NCBI RefSeq assembly: GCF_003201105.1 | Contig: NZ_QICJ01000013.1 | Coordinates: 1 to 64,000 of the forward strand | Length of the DNA: 64,000 bases | Origin: Dyella sp. AtDHG13 | Lineage (GTDB): Bacteria; Pseudomonadota; Gammaproteobacteria; Xanthomonadales; Rhodanobacteraceae | Direction of reading: 5' to 3' | Part shown: positions 35,600-44,909 of the stretch, one piece after another | How the letters are laid out: each line of letters starts with the position of its first letter | Position numbering within the stretch: position 1 is the stretch's first letter | Notes under the pieces: generated by a model | Database searches by the model: none | What the model saw: only the letters and a program-made list of their open reading frames with translations | Told to the model about the DNA's origin: nothing | Translations under genes and position numbers: made by a program

Positions 35600-35956
35600 G
35601 GTTCCGGCTCCCCCTCCGGACGGATGGACCGGCACATTGTCCACGGAGTCGTGACATTTGTGTACACGGGCCAGCTAGGAATTTGTGACAGCTACCGCAG
35701 CTTGACCGGGCGCATTTCCCCCGTTGGCAGCCTCCGTCGGGCGACAGGTCATTGATGCATAGGGAAGTTGTGCATCGGGGACATGCAACTGCGGGGTTCT
35801 GCGGAACCATCGACGAAGGCATCGCAACATGTTCCGCCATCCACCAAGCGGATGAATGGTTATCGTCAAGCATCGGCAGTAATGTCGGCGCCGATCCAGC
35901 CGTCGAACCTTGATGGCACGGCCGACGTCCGTCTTTCCATCTTGAGAGAACACGCC
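35600..35956. other. Divergent intergenic region upstream of the AIM24 gene
   Basis: A 357-bp region with no convincing gene. It must hold the promoters of the helical protein and of the AIM24 gene. I see no clear operator. Confidence 0.4.
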
Positions 35957-36733
35957 ATGCAGACCCGCATTCAGGGCACGGTGATGCCCGTACTGGAAGT
36001 GTTGTTGGAGCCCAACGAAAGCGTTTTCGCGGAGAGCGGCGAGCTTTCGTGGATGACTTCGTCGATCCAGATGACCACGCACACCCAGATGGGTGGCGGC
36101 GGTGGCCTGTTCGGCATGTTCAAGCGCGTAGCGGGTGGCGGCAGCCTGTTCATGACCGAGTACCGCGCAGCCGGCGCGCGCGGCGAGGTGGCGTTTGCCA
36201 CGAAGGTACCGGGCCACATCGTGCCGGTGCCGGTGAGTCCGGGTAACGAATACATGGTGCATCGGCACGGTTTCATCTGCGCCACGAATCAGGTGACGAT
36301 CGGCGTGGGTTTTCAGCAGTCGCTCGGCGCCGGCATTTTCGGTGGCGATGGTTTCCTGCTGCAGAAGATCGGCGGCACGGGCACCGCATGGCTGGAGCTT
36401 TCCGGTGAACTGATCCGCAAGGACCTTGCGCCCGGCGAAACCTTGCGCGTGCATCCGGGCCACGTCGGCGCGTTCCAGGCGTCGGTGAGTTTTCAGATCA
36501 CCACGGTGCCGGGCATCAAGAACGCCATCTTCGGCGGTGACGGCATTTTCCTCGCGTCGTTGACCGGCCCGGGCACGGTGTGGCTGCAGACCTTGCCCAT
36601 TTCGCGCCTGGCGCACCAGATTGCCGACTACCTGCCCGGCAACGAGGGCAGTGGTGGCGCCGGGCGAGCCACGGTCGGCGGCGCGCTGCTGGGCGGCATC
36701 GTGGGCTCCTTGCTGGGCGGCGACGACAACTGA
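35957..36733 (+). CDS. AIM24 / TIGR00266 family protein
   Basis: A 258-residue protein of the AIM24 beta-helix family. It begins MPVLEVLLEPNESVFAESGE and has the glycine-rich GGGGGLFGMFKRVAGGGSLFM near 46-66, GFLLQKIGGTGTAWLELSGE near 130, and FGGDGIFLASLTGPGTVWLQTLP near 195. It ends with a Gly-rich segment GGALLGGIVGSLLGG. The bacterial role is unestablished; yeast Aim24 acts at mitochondrial membranes. It lies about 80 bp before a two-component system on the same strand. Confidence 0.88.
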   Translation: MQTRIQGTVMPVLEVLLEPNESVFAESGELSWMTSSIQMTTHTQMGGGGGLFGMFKRVAGGGSLFMTEYRAAGARGEVAFATKVPGHIVPVPVSPGNEYMVHRHGFICATNQVTIGVGFQQSLGAGIFGGDGFLLQKIGGTGTAWLELSGELIRKDLAPGETLRVHPGHVGAFQASVSFQITTVPGIKNAIFGGDGIFLASLTGPGTVWLQTLPISRLAHQIADYLPGNEGSGGAGRATVGGALLGGIVGSLLGGDDN

Positions 36734-36816
36734 GCGAGGACCTCGCGCGGCGGGTCGCGCCGCGCATCGCTGCCGCCGCGGGTCGAAAGTCGTGGCCTGT
36801 CCGGCGGGGCCGAACT

Positions 36817-37563
36817 ATGATCGCCAGCGAACGTGGCTTGGCCGGACGGGCCGATGGGGGGCACGTGGATTCGACAGGGGATCAGGTGGCGTTCCAGCCG
36901 GCGCTTATCGTGGAAGACGATGCGTTGACCCAGCAGCGCCTTGACCGGTTGCTGCGGGAGCTGGTTGGCGAGACGGGTGGTATCACGGCGGTCGACGGCG
37001 TGGCTCAGGCAAAGGCCGCGATCGGTGGGGTGAAGCCAGCCTTGGCCCTGGTCGACATCGGGCTGCCGGATGGCAGCGGGATCGAGCTGATCGACTGGAT
37101 CGCGAGCCACCATCCGGATACGACGACGGTAGCCATCTCGGCCTGGGGGCACGAGGAAGTGGCGCTGGCGGCGTTGCGCGTGGGTGCGGTCGGCTATCTG
37201 ATGAAGGAGCGCGACGATGCCGAGTTGTGCGCCGCGCTGCGCACCATCCGTCGCGGCGGCGCGCTGATCGATCCACTGATTGCGCGCCGCATTCTTGCGT
37301 TCGTGCCGCAGATGCCCAGTGAGGGCGAGGCAGCGCCTGTCGCTGCCGCGGAACCCAGGGACAAGCGCGACATTGCACTCTCCGAGCGCGAGTCGGAAAT
37401 CCTGCAGTTCGTGGCGCAGGGTTTCAGCAACCGGGAAATCGCCGACCTCACCGGGCTTTCGCGCTTCACCATCGAGGGCTATACGAAGGCCATTTATCGC
37501 AAGTTGGCCGTCAGCTCCCGCACGGCCGCGGTGTTCGAGGCCAAAGCCATGGGGCTGCTCTAG
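36817..37563 (+). CDS. NarL/LuxR-family response regulator
   Basis: A 248-residue regulator. The receiver domain runs from about residue 28 to 145, with acidic pair VEDD and phosphoacceptor Asp80 in ALVDIGLPDGSG. The LuxR-type HTH spans about 188-235 (LSERESEILQFVAQGFSNREIADLTGLS). The start is uncertain: ATG 36817 adds about 25 extra N-terminal residues over the usual receiver start. The kinase gene begins 2 nt after its stop, so they are co-expressed. The adjacent kinase is its evident partner. Confidence 0.9.
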   Translation: MIASERGLAGRADGGHVDSTGDQVAFQPALIVEDDALTQQRLDRLLRELVGETGGITAVDGVAQAKAAIGGVKPALALVDIGLPDGSGIELIDWIASHHPDTTTVAISAWGHEEVALAALRVGAVGYLMKERDDAELCAALRTIRRGGALIDPLIARRILAFVPQMPSEGEAAPVAAAEPRDKRDIALSERESEILQFVAQGFSNREIADLTGLSRFTIEGYTKAIYRKLAVSSRTAAVFEAKAMGLL

Positions 37564-37565
37564 GC

Positions 37566-39425
37566 ATGCGCGCGATGCTCGTGCTGTGGCTGGCCTGCGT
37601 GCTGTGGCTGGCTTGCGTGCTGCTGGCGTTTCCGGCCGCCGCGCAGCCTGCGCCGCCGGTGAAGGCCACGATCGATCTTCGATCCGCACAGGCGGCGCCT
37701 GCCGGCTGGTCATCCACGGTGCCGCCTACGGACGGCTGGACGTCCGTTGCATTGGACGACCTGTGGGACGCACGCTGGCCAGGCCATGACGGCGTGGTGT
37801 GGTATCGGCTGCACTGGAACCAGGCCGACGCCAGCCAGCCACTGGGCCTGCTGGTCGGCTACGTCAACTCGGCCTATGCGCTGTACGTCAACGGAAGCCT
37901 GGTCTACCGCGATGATCACCTGACGGAGCCTTTGTCGCGCACCTGGGTTCGACCGCAGTACTTCCTGCTCGACAAGCCGTTGCTCCGCCAGGGCGAGAAC
38001 ACCTTGCTGGTGCGCGTGTCGGGGCTGGCGGCGTATCAGCCGGGGCTGGGCGTCGTTACCATCGGCGAGCCCGGCGCGGTACAGGCGCGCCAGCGCCGCG
38101 GGGAATTCTGGCGTTATCACATGCAGTTGTTCGGCCTGGCCGTGGGCCTGGTCTTCGGCGGCCTGTTCCTGATCCTCTGGCTGTTGCGCCGAAAGGACAC
38201 GTACTACGGCTGGTATGCGCTGAGCACGTTGTTCTGGATGGCGTACTCGTTCAACTTCGTGGCTTTCGATCCCTGGCCGTTCGACAACACCGACGCCTGG
38301 GAAGCGGTGAACGCGGCGGCCTACATGGCGGCGGCCACGGCGTTCGCGATCTTCCTGCTGCGTTACGCGGGCCACCGGTGGCGGCGCACCGAGCGCGTGC
38401 TGCTGGTGCTGTGCGCGGTGCTGTGGATCGCTGCCTTAGGCTGGCCGCAGTGGATCGGGCATCATCGCGCGCTGCCGTTCCTCATCGGATGCAGCACCTA
38501 CTACGTGGGTGTTTTCGGGTTCGTGGGCCACACCTTGCGGCACCGGCGCACCGACTGCTACGTGCTGGCCGCCAGCCTGGTCATTCCGCTCGTCGTCTCC
38601 CTGCACGACATGCTGCTGTTCTTCGGCGTCATCCATGACGACACCTACCTGATGGGCGTGACCTCGCCGTTGACCATCATCGGCATGGGTTTCGCGCTGG
38701 CCTACCGGTTTGCCGTGGCCATGCGCCGCGCGGAGAATTTCGCCGCGGAACTGCAGCACGAAGTGAACGCGGCCACGCGCAAGCTGACCGAGACGCTGCA
38801 GCGCGAACATGATCTGGCCTTGAACAACGCACGCATCGGCGAACGCCTGAACCTGGTGCGCGACCTGCACGACGGTTTCGGCGGCAGCCTGCTCGCCGCG
38901 ATCTCGGCGCTGGAGCATCCACGCCGCCAGGCCGACCCCGCGCAGGTCGTCACCACGCTCAAGGAACTGCGCGACGACCTGCGCCTGATCATCGATACCA
39001 CCACGCACGAACAGGATACCGACCTGGCCGGCCAGATCGCTCCGTTGCGGCACCGCTGGACGCAGCGACTGGAGGCGATGGGCATCGAAAGCGCGTGGAC
39101 CGTGCAGGGCGTGGACGACAGGCGGCTCGGCGCCATGCGCGTGCTGGAACTGCTGCGTTTCCTGCAGGAAGCCTTGACCAACGTGCTCAAGCACAGTGGC
39201 GCGACGCGGGTGCAGGTGGCCATTCGCTGCATGGACGGTCGCCTCGGCGTGGACGTGCGCGACGATGGCCGGGGTTTCGATCCGGCAGCGTCGTCATTGC
39301 ACGGTGCCGGCTTGCCGAGCCTGCGTGCCCGCGCGGGCCGCCTGGGCGCCGCCCTGCAGATCGACACATCGCCGGGGCAGGGCACGCGGCTGAACCTCGA
39401 CGCGCCCCTGCCTCAAGGGGCCTAG
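37566..39425 (+). CDS. NarX-like sensor histidine kinase with extracytoplasmic lectin-like domain
   Basis: A 619-residue membrane kinase with a signal segment (residues 1-26) and a periplasmic beta-sandwich domain at about 30-165 (VWYRLHWNQ, YALYVNGSLVYRDD, NTLLVRVSG). Seven hydrophobic helices follow at about 180-385, the 7TMR-DISM plan. A coiled linker then leads to a HisKA_3 domain with His435 in VRDLHDGFGGSL and a HATPase_c domain with FLQEALTNVLKHS and DDGRGFD. It probably reads an envelope or carbohydrate signal and controls its neighbouring NarL-type regulator. Its TAG lies within the palindrome at 39423-39511. Confidence 0.9.
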   Translation: MRAMLVLWLACVLWLACVLLAFPAAAQPAPPVKATIDLRSAQAAPAGWSSTVPPTDGWTSVALDDLWDARWPGHDGVVWYRLHWNQADASQPLGLLVGYVNSAYALYVNGSLVYRDDHLTEPLSRTWVRPQYFLLDKPLLRQGENTLLVRVSGLAAYQPGLGVVTIGEPGAVQARQRRGEFWRYHMQLFGLAVGLVFGGLFLILWLLRRKDTYYGWYALSTLFWMAYSFNFVAFDPWPFDNTDAWEAVNAAAYMAAATAFAIFLLRYAGHRWRRTERVLLVLCAVLWIAALGWPQWIGHHRALPFLIGCSTYYVGVFGFVGHTLRHRRTDCYVLAASLVIPLVVSLHDMLLFFGVIHDDTYLMGVTSPLTIIGMGFALAYRFAVAMRRAENFAAELQHEVNAATRKLTETLQREHDLALNNARIGERLNLVRDLHDGFGGSLLAAISALEHPRRQADPAQVVTTLKELRDDLRLIIDTTTHEQDTDLAGQIAPLRHRWTQRLEAMGIESAWTVQGVDDRRLGAMRVLELLRFLQEALTNVLKHSGATRVQVAIRCMDGRLGVDVRDDGRGFDPAASSLHGAGLPSLRARAGRLGAALQIDTSPGQGTRLNLDAPLPQGA

Positions 39426-39511
39426 GGCAGCACTGACCAGGTATCGCCATCACCCATCCTTGAATTTCAGAGGACGAGTGACGACGGTGATACTTGTTCA
39501 GTGTTGCCCTA
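39423..39511. terminator. 89-bp palindrome containing the stop codons of both convergent genes
   Basis: The left arm starts TAGGGCAGCACTGA at 39423 and the reverse complement of the right arm starts TAGGGCAACACTGA at 39511. Over 29 nt the arms agree at 24 positions, and most differences would become G-U pairs in RNA. The TAG of the kinase gene (39423-39425) and the TAG of the autotransporter (39511-39509) are the first bases of the two arms. It probably acts as a bidirectional terminator; a mobile-element origin is possible. Confidence 0.6.
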
Positions 39512-42500
39512 AAACTGCTTGTGCAGGCCGATGCGTATGCCCTGGTCGTGCGCATGCGGCATCAGCAGGTATTGGTACTCGGTGGTGATCAGCAGGTTGT
39601 TCCACAGCTGCAGGTCGCCGCCAAACGCGGCCTGCACGGTGGTGCCGTTCGCCGCATAGGGGTTGGTCAACGCATTCCACGAACCGGCCGATGGCACGTA
39701 GGCATAGCTGAGCGTGGCGTCGCCGCTGCCCTGGAAATCATGGCCGACTTCCACGCGTGCGTGAGGAATGAACAGGTTGTCGCCCCAGGCCATCTGGCCG
39801 TTCACGCGCAGGCCGGCAATGATCTGCGAGGTGCGCACCAGCTGCGTTCCGTAGCTCAGCGCTTCGGCCGCATCGCCGCTTTCCGCGTAGCCGTTGAGCG
39901 AAGACAGCGACCACGCCAGGCGTCCGTAGGGCGACAGTGACCATCCGTCGCTCTTGAACTCGTATCCCGCCGTGAGCGACGCGAACCATTGACTGCCCGT
40001 GCGCTGGCCGGCGACTTCGGCGCCGCTGTCCGCGGCATGGCGGCGGCTGTCGAAACGCAGGCCGCCACCGCCCAGCACGCCATCGATATACACGTGCGCC
40101 GCCGGCTGGTAGCTGCCGTAGACGGCCGCGCTGTAGCCTTGCGCGGTGCTGCGCGTACCGTCGTTGCCGATGTCGCTGCGGTCGTGGTTGTAGCCAAGGC
40201 TGAGGCCGACGACGGCGTGCTCGCCGAGGCGCTGGTCGACGCCGGTGTTCACCGCGACAGCGTCCGAATCGAAACCCGACGATTGCCGATAGGTATCGAA
40301 CGAACCGAAATCCGCCGTGCCGTCGATCCACACGCCGAGGCCAGATGAAGCGGGCGTGGGCGTGGCGGCGCGCTTCGCGGGCGATGGCGTATCCGTCGGC
40401 GTCGTCCCGTCGCCGTCTTCGGCGGCGCCGATGCCGGCGCGCGTGCCGGCAAGCAAAGGCGTGCCGGGCACGTGGTTCGCGGACGAAGCGCCGGTGGCCT
40501 GCAGTGGCTTTCCATCCAGGCTGATGGAGAGGTTGTTGCTGAAGCTCGCCGTGGCGTTTCCGTCATGCAGGCTGTCCAGGCGGCTCTGGATATTGCGCAG
40601 CTGATTCTGCGCAAACCGTTCCGCCTGCATGGTCTGTGCGTTGATCAGGCCGAGCGCATCCGGATTCTTCGACGGATCCGGCTGGCTGCTGACCAGCACC
40701 AGCACATCGACCACCTGCGGCTGGCCGCTTGCCGGCGTGAGCACGGCGGTGATCTGCACCAGACCATGGAACGCCGAGGTGGGCGTGAACGTCAGTGTCG
40801 TCGGTGGATTCAGCGTGGTGCTGCCCGCACCCGCGGGTGACAGGCCGAGCAAGGCCGCGGATGCATAGGTGCCGGGTGCGATGCCCGCGAGATTCACGCT
40901 CACCGGGCTGCCGGGTCGCGTCGTCACCGTCTGGCTCAGGCCGGCGGTGCTGCCGGCGGCCGTCACCGTGACGGTGATGGTGCCCGGCGCCGATGCGCCG
41001 AAATGGTTGCTCAGCTGATAGGTGAACGTATCCGTGCCCACGAAACCCGCGGCAGGCGTATAGGTGATCTGCTCGCCGCTGGCCGTGGCGCTTCCGTGCA
41101 AGGGTTGCGTCGACACGCTCGCACCCGTCAGCGGCTGCGTGCCGCCGGCCTGCGCGGCCGCCTCGATGAGCACCGGCGTCGCCTTGGTGGTGACCACGGA
41201 AAGCGGCACGGCCGTCGGCGTCGCCAGCGGCGTCACCGTGATGGTGACGGTCGCCGGCGCCGAGTGCCCGCCCGGGTTGAGCGCGGTATAGCTGAAGCTG
41301 TCGCTGCCGCCGTAGAACGTGGCCGACGGCGTGTAGGTCACGGTTTGGCCGGACACGCTCACCGTGCCGTGCGCCGGCGCGCTGGCGATACTGATGCCGG
41401 TGACGTCGGTGCCGGTGATGGCGTGGGAAAGGTCGAGCGTCGTCGCCGTGTTGAAAGGCGTCGTGGCCGATGTCGCCGCCACCGTCGGCACCGGCACTTC
41501 GCCCACCGTGACCGTGATGGTGGCCGGTGCCGAGGTGCCGCCCGGATTGGTCGCCATGTAGGTGAAGCTGTCGCTGCCGCCATAGAACGTCGCGGACGGC
41601 GTATAGGTCACCGTTTCGCCGGAGACGCTCACCGTGCCGTGCGCAGGTGCAGTCGCGATGCTGATGCCCGTGATGTTGGTGCCGTTGATGGCGCGGGCAA
41701 GGTCGAGCGTCGTCGCGGTGTTGAAAGGCGTCGTGGCCGATGTCGCCGCTACCGTCGGCACCGGCACTTCCCCCACCGTGATCGTGATGGTGGCCGGTGC
41801 CGAGGTGCCGCCAGGATTGGTTGCGGTGTAGGTAAAGCTGTCGCTGCCGCCATAGAACGTCGAGGATGGCGTATAGATCACTGTTTCGCCGGAGACGCTC
41901 ACCGTGCCGTGCGCAGGAGCCGTGGCGATGGTGATGCCCGTGATGTTGATTCCTGAGATCAGGCTGGCGAGGTGAAGCGTCGCCGCGGTGTTGTAGGGCG
42001 TGGAAAGCGTGCTGGCGGAGACGGTGGGCGTGCCCACGGTATTCACGTTAACCGTGACGGTGGCCGGGGCGGAGGTTCCTCCCGGATTGGTCGCCGTGTA
42101 AGTGAAGCTGTCGCTGCCGCCGTAGAAGGTCGCGGACGGCGTGTAGACCACGGTTTCACCGGAGACGCTGACCGTGCCATGCGCCGGCGCGGTGGCGATG
42201 CTCACGCTGGTGATGTCCGTGCCGGCGATGACGCTCGCCAGGTTGATGTTCGTGGCCGTGTTGTAGGCCGTCGTGGCCGACGTGGCGCCCGCCGTCGGCG
42301 CAGGCACCGCACCCACGGTCACCGTCACCGTGGCCGGCGATGACGTGCCGCCAGGGTTGGTAGCGGTGTAGGTGAAGGTGTCGGTGCCGCCATAGAAGGT
42401 CGCCGATGGCGTATAGGCCACCGTTTCGCCGGTCACGATCGCCGTGCCGTGCGCCGGTGCCTGGGCGATGTTGACGCCCGTGATGTTCACGCCGGAGATC

Positions 42501-43447
42501 GCACTGGCGAGATTGATACTGGTGGCCGTGTTGTAGGCCGTGGTGGCCGAAGCGGCGGCCACCGTGGGCACCGGGGGCGGATTGACGGTGATCGTCGCCG
42601 TGGCAGGCGCCGATGTGCCGGCGGCGTTGCTGGCCACGTAGGTAAAGCTATCGGTTCCGATATAGCCGGCGGCCGGTGAATACGTGATGCCCATGCCGGC
42701 CGCGATGGCGGTGCCGTGCGCGGCCGCACTGACGATGGCCACGGACGTGGGATTGCCGGCGAGGTTCAGCGGCACGGCGTTGTTGCTGCTGTTGTACGCC
42801 ACGCTGGTGCTGGTGGCTCCCGCCGTGGGCGGGGCGAAGGAGAACGATCCGCCGATGAAAGTGCCCGCGTCGGTCACCAACGTGATGGTCACGGTGCCCG
42901 AACCGTTGGGCACCACGGCATTGATGATGGCGCCGCCGCCGCCGTAGTCCACGCTGAACGATGTGGCGGGCAAGGAGCCGAAGAGCACCTGCGTCGTTCC
43001 CCACAAGCCGCTGCCGGAAAGGGTCACCGTGCTGCCGATCGTCGCCGACGAGGGCGAGACGCCCGTGATCGAGGCGCCCGCCGAAGTGCAGGTGACGGTG
43101 TACGTCGTCGCGGTGTTGCCCAGGTTGCTGAGATTGTCGGCGCCGGCCCCCGAGCCACTCTCCACGCCGTTGACGGAGCCGTTGTTGACCAACATCTGCA
43201 GGAAGGAGCCGCCATAGGACATCAGTCCCGGCGTGGTGAGCGTGACGGCGTCGCCTTGATTGACCTGCTGGCTGTTGGTCAACAGCTGGACGTATCCATG
43301 GGCGGGAATGGTGCCGGACTGTCCATTGAGCGCCTGGCATCCCGGCGACGCCTGCGCAAAGCCCGGCAGGCCGGACGCACCCAGCAGCGCGAGCCAGCCC
43401 AATCCACGCCAAACGCGCCCCGTCCACGTATTGCACATGGCGTTCAT
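39509..43447 (-). CDS. Autotransporter adhesin with IPT domain and seven tandem Ig/cadherin-like repeats
   Basis: A 1312-residue secreted protein with an extended signal peptide (ending near ASGLPGFAQA). A beta-rich start and an IPT/TIG-like domain (ASITGVSPSSATIGSTVTLS) come first. Seven tandem repeats of 90 residues follow, each with HGTVSVSGETVTYTPSATFYGGSDSFTY-type cores. An alanine-rich linker then leads to a C-terminal autotransporter barrel (last 270 residues, from SGLGVWIDGTADFGSFDTYR) ending in Phe. The repeats form a stalk displayed on the cell surface, and an adhesin role is inferred. The start at 43447 is one of several in-frame ATGs. The 287-bp upstream gap can fold extensively. 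Confidence 0.85.
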   Translation of the reverse strand: MNAMCNTWTGRVWRGLGWLALLGASGLPGFAQASPGCQALNGQSGTIPAHGYVQLLTNSQQVNQGDAVTLTTPGLMSYGGSFLQMLVNNGSVNGVESGSGAGADNLSNLGNTATTYTVTCTSAGASITGVSPSSATIGSTVTLSGSGLWGTTQVLFGSLPATSFSVDYGGGGAIINAVVPNGSGTVTITLVTDAGTFIGGSFSFAPPTAGATSTSVAYNSSNNAVPLNLAGNPTSVAIVSAAAHGTAIAAGMGITYSPAAGYIGTDSFTYVASNAAGTSAPATATITVNPPPVPTVAAASATTAYNTATSINLASAISGVNITGVNIAQAPAHGTAIVTGETVAYTPSATFYGGTDTFTYTATNPGGTSSPATVTVTVGAVPAPTAGATSATTAYNTATNINLASVIAGTDITSVSIATAPAHGTVSVSGETVVYTPSATFYGGSDSFTYTATNPGGTSAPATVTVNVNTVGTPTVSASTLSTPYNTAATLHLASLISGINITGITIATAPAHGTVSVSGETVIYTPSSTFYGGSDSFTYTATNPGGTSAPATITITVGEVPVPTVAATSATTPFNTATTLDLARAINGTNITGISIATAPAHGTVSVSGETVTYTPSATFYGGSDSFTYMATNPGGTSAPATITVTVGEVPVPTVAATSATTPFNTATTLDLSHAITGTDVTGISIASAPAHGTVSVSGQTVTYTPSATFYGGSDSFSYTALNPGGHSAPATVTITVTPLATPTAVPLSVVTTKATPVLIEAAAQAGGTQPLTGASVSTQPLHGSATASGEQITYTPAAGFVGTDTFTYQLSNHFGASAPGTITVTVTAAGSTAGLSQTVTTRPGSPVSVNLAGIAPGTYASAALLGLSPAGAGSTTLNPPTTLTFTPTSAFHGLVQITAVLTPASGQPQVVDVLVLVSSQPDPSKNPDALGLINAQTMQAERFAQNQLRNIQSRLDSLHDGNATASFSNNLSISLDGKPLQATGASSANHVPGTPLLAGTRAGIGAAEDGDGTTPTDTPSPAKRAATPTPASSGLGVWIDGTADFGSFDTYRQSSGFDSDAVAVNTGVDQRLGEHAVVGLSLGYNHDRSDIGNDGTRSTAQGYSAAVYGSYQPAAHVYIDGVLGGGGLRFDSRRHAADSGAEVAGQRTGSQWFASLTAGYEFKSDGWSLSPYGRLAWSLSSLNGYAESGDAAEALSYGTQLVRTSQIIAGLRVNGQMAWGDNLFIPHARVEVGHDFQGSGDATLSYAYVPSAGSWNALTNPYAANGTTVQAAFGGDLQLWNNLLITTEYQYLLMPHAHDQGIRIGLHKQF
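40920..42720 (-). repeat. 270-bp tandem coding repeats in the autotransporter gene
   Basis: The block TAGAA(C/G) and surrounding sequence recurs at 41313, 41583, 41853, 42123 and 42393, with degenerate equivalents at 41043 and 42663. This is an exact 270-bp period, or 90 codons. Neighbouring units at about 41400-41940 are almost identical, implying recent duplication or gene conversion. Confidence 0.9.
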
Positions 43448-43504
43448 GCCCCTGCCCCTGACTTCAACGTCGTGCATTGTGTTCGCGGTGGGCAGGGCAG
43501 GCAC

Positions 43505-43671
43505 CCCCGATTTCGGGGTTGCGCGATGTCGCGGATCAGTGGTGCGGTCGCCGGCGACTGGCCTCTTTGGGAGGATCGAAAGAGGAGGCTGGCGAATCAG
43601 CTTTCAGCTGACGTATTTGCTGGCCTGAGTCGCGCCGCGACATCAGATCCGTTCTACGCGAGGAACGGGTA
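43505..43671 (-). promoter_or_regulatory. Structured 5' leader of the autotransporter gene (candidate riboswitch or RNA regulator)
   Basis: On the minus strand a 10-bp closing helix, GATGTCGCGG (43644-43635) with CCGCGACATC (43534-43525), encloses three local hairpins. These are TCAGCT-GAA-AGCTGA (43611-43597), CCTCTTT...AAAGAGG (43585-43562) and the palindrome GTCGCCGGCGAC (43558-43547). A further hairpin CCCCGAAATCGGGG (43518-43505) follows before the start codon, and CCGTTC...GAACGG (43671-43653) precedes. It resembles a known riboswitch class only loosely. Confidence 0.45.
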
Positions 43672-43734
43672 AGGACACGTGAGGCGCACAACGCATGCAT
43701 GGCGCATGGCGCACGTGCGTTGCACCGCCATCCA

Positions 43735-44316
43735 TCACTCGACAGGATCGGCCCTGAGCGATTCGCCGATGGCGTAGAACTGCCCGCCGGCGATGTAGTG
43801 CAGGCTGCGCCACTCGGGTGCTGCGTTTTCGTAGTTCCAGTGGCCGTTGGCGAAGGCGCGGGTGTCGGCCCACGCGCCGACCACTTCGCCCACGAAGAGG
43901 TCGTAGGTTTCCTGATGGTGCGGCTCGGGCAGCAGCCGGCAGGCCAGCCAGGCGGAGCAGTCGGCGACGAAGGGCAGGTCGTGGCCGTCGATGTCGAACC
44001 ATTGCACGCCGGCGCGCTGCAGCTTGTCGGGCGCCTTCGCGCGCTCCAGGTTGCCGACGGTATAGGTGAGCTGCATCTGCGCCACGGTGGGCACCTGGAT
44101 CGCGAACCGGCCGCTTTGTTCGATGAGTTCGCGGGTGGTCGTCACCTTGTCGAGGATCACCGTCAGTTTGGGCGGGTCGAAATCCAGTCCGCAGGCCCAT
44201 GCGGCCGCCATCACGTTGTCCATGCCCGCGTGGCGCGCCGATACCAGCACGGTGGGGCCGTGGTTGATCAGGCGATAGGCCTTTTCCAACGGCACGGGTG
44301 ATACGTGGCTGTCCAT
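43735..44316 (-). CDS. Flavin reductase family protein (FMN-binding split barrel)
   Basis: A 193-residue protein of the flavin reductase-like domain family. The N-terminus reads YRLINHGPTVLVSARHAGMDNVMAAAWACGLDFDPPKLTV, then TTTRELIEQSGRFAIQVPTV, the typical FMN-contacting strand and helix. It ends with FVGEVVGAW. Members reduce FMN with NAD(P)H or serve as partner of two-component monooxygenases. AAGAGG precedes ATG 44316. It is divergent from the AraC-type gene over 108 bp, which suggests regulation by it. Confidence 0.88.
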   Translation of the reverse strand: MDSHVSPVPLEKAYRLINHGPTVLVSARHAGMDNVMAAAWACGLDFDPPKLTVILDKVTTTRELIEQSGRFAIQVPTVAQMQLTYTVGNLERAKAPDKLQRAGVQWFDIDGHDLPFVADCSAWLACRLLPEPHHQETYDLFVGEVVGAWADTRAFANGHWNYENAAPEWRSLHYIAGGQFYAIGESLRADPVE

Positions 44317-44424
44317 GGCGCCTCTTGCTTGCGGTGACGGTGAATGCCGCATTCTGCCAGCACGCGGGCACGCCGCCGTGTGTCGTAGGTTGAGCGAGCT
44401 GCGGCGACGTGACAGGATTTGCGG

Positions 44425-44874
<450 letters not shown>

Positions 44875-44909
44875 TCCCCATGGACTTCACCACCCACCGA
44901 GAGAGCGCC

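Noticed and set aside
41040-42720. CRISPR-like periodic repeats
   Set aside because: The 270-bp period is a multiple of three and in frame with the autotransporter coding sequence; there are no short direct repeats with unique spacers.
43505-43671. Assignment of the leader to the c-di-GMP-I (GEMM) riboswitch
   Set aside because: It shares only fragments (GCAAA, a GAA-loop hairpin, CGC and AGCCTCC). The key GACGCAAAGCC core is absent, so I keep it as unclassified.
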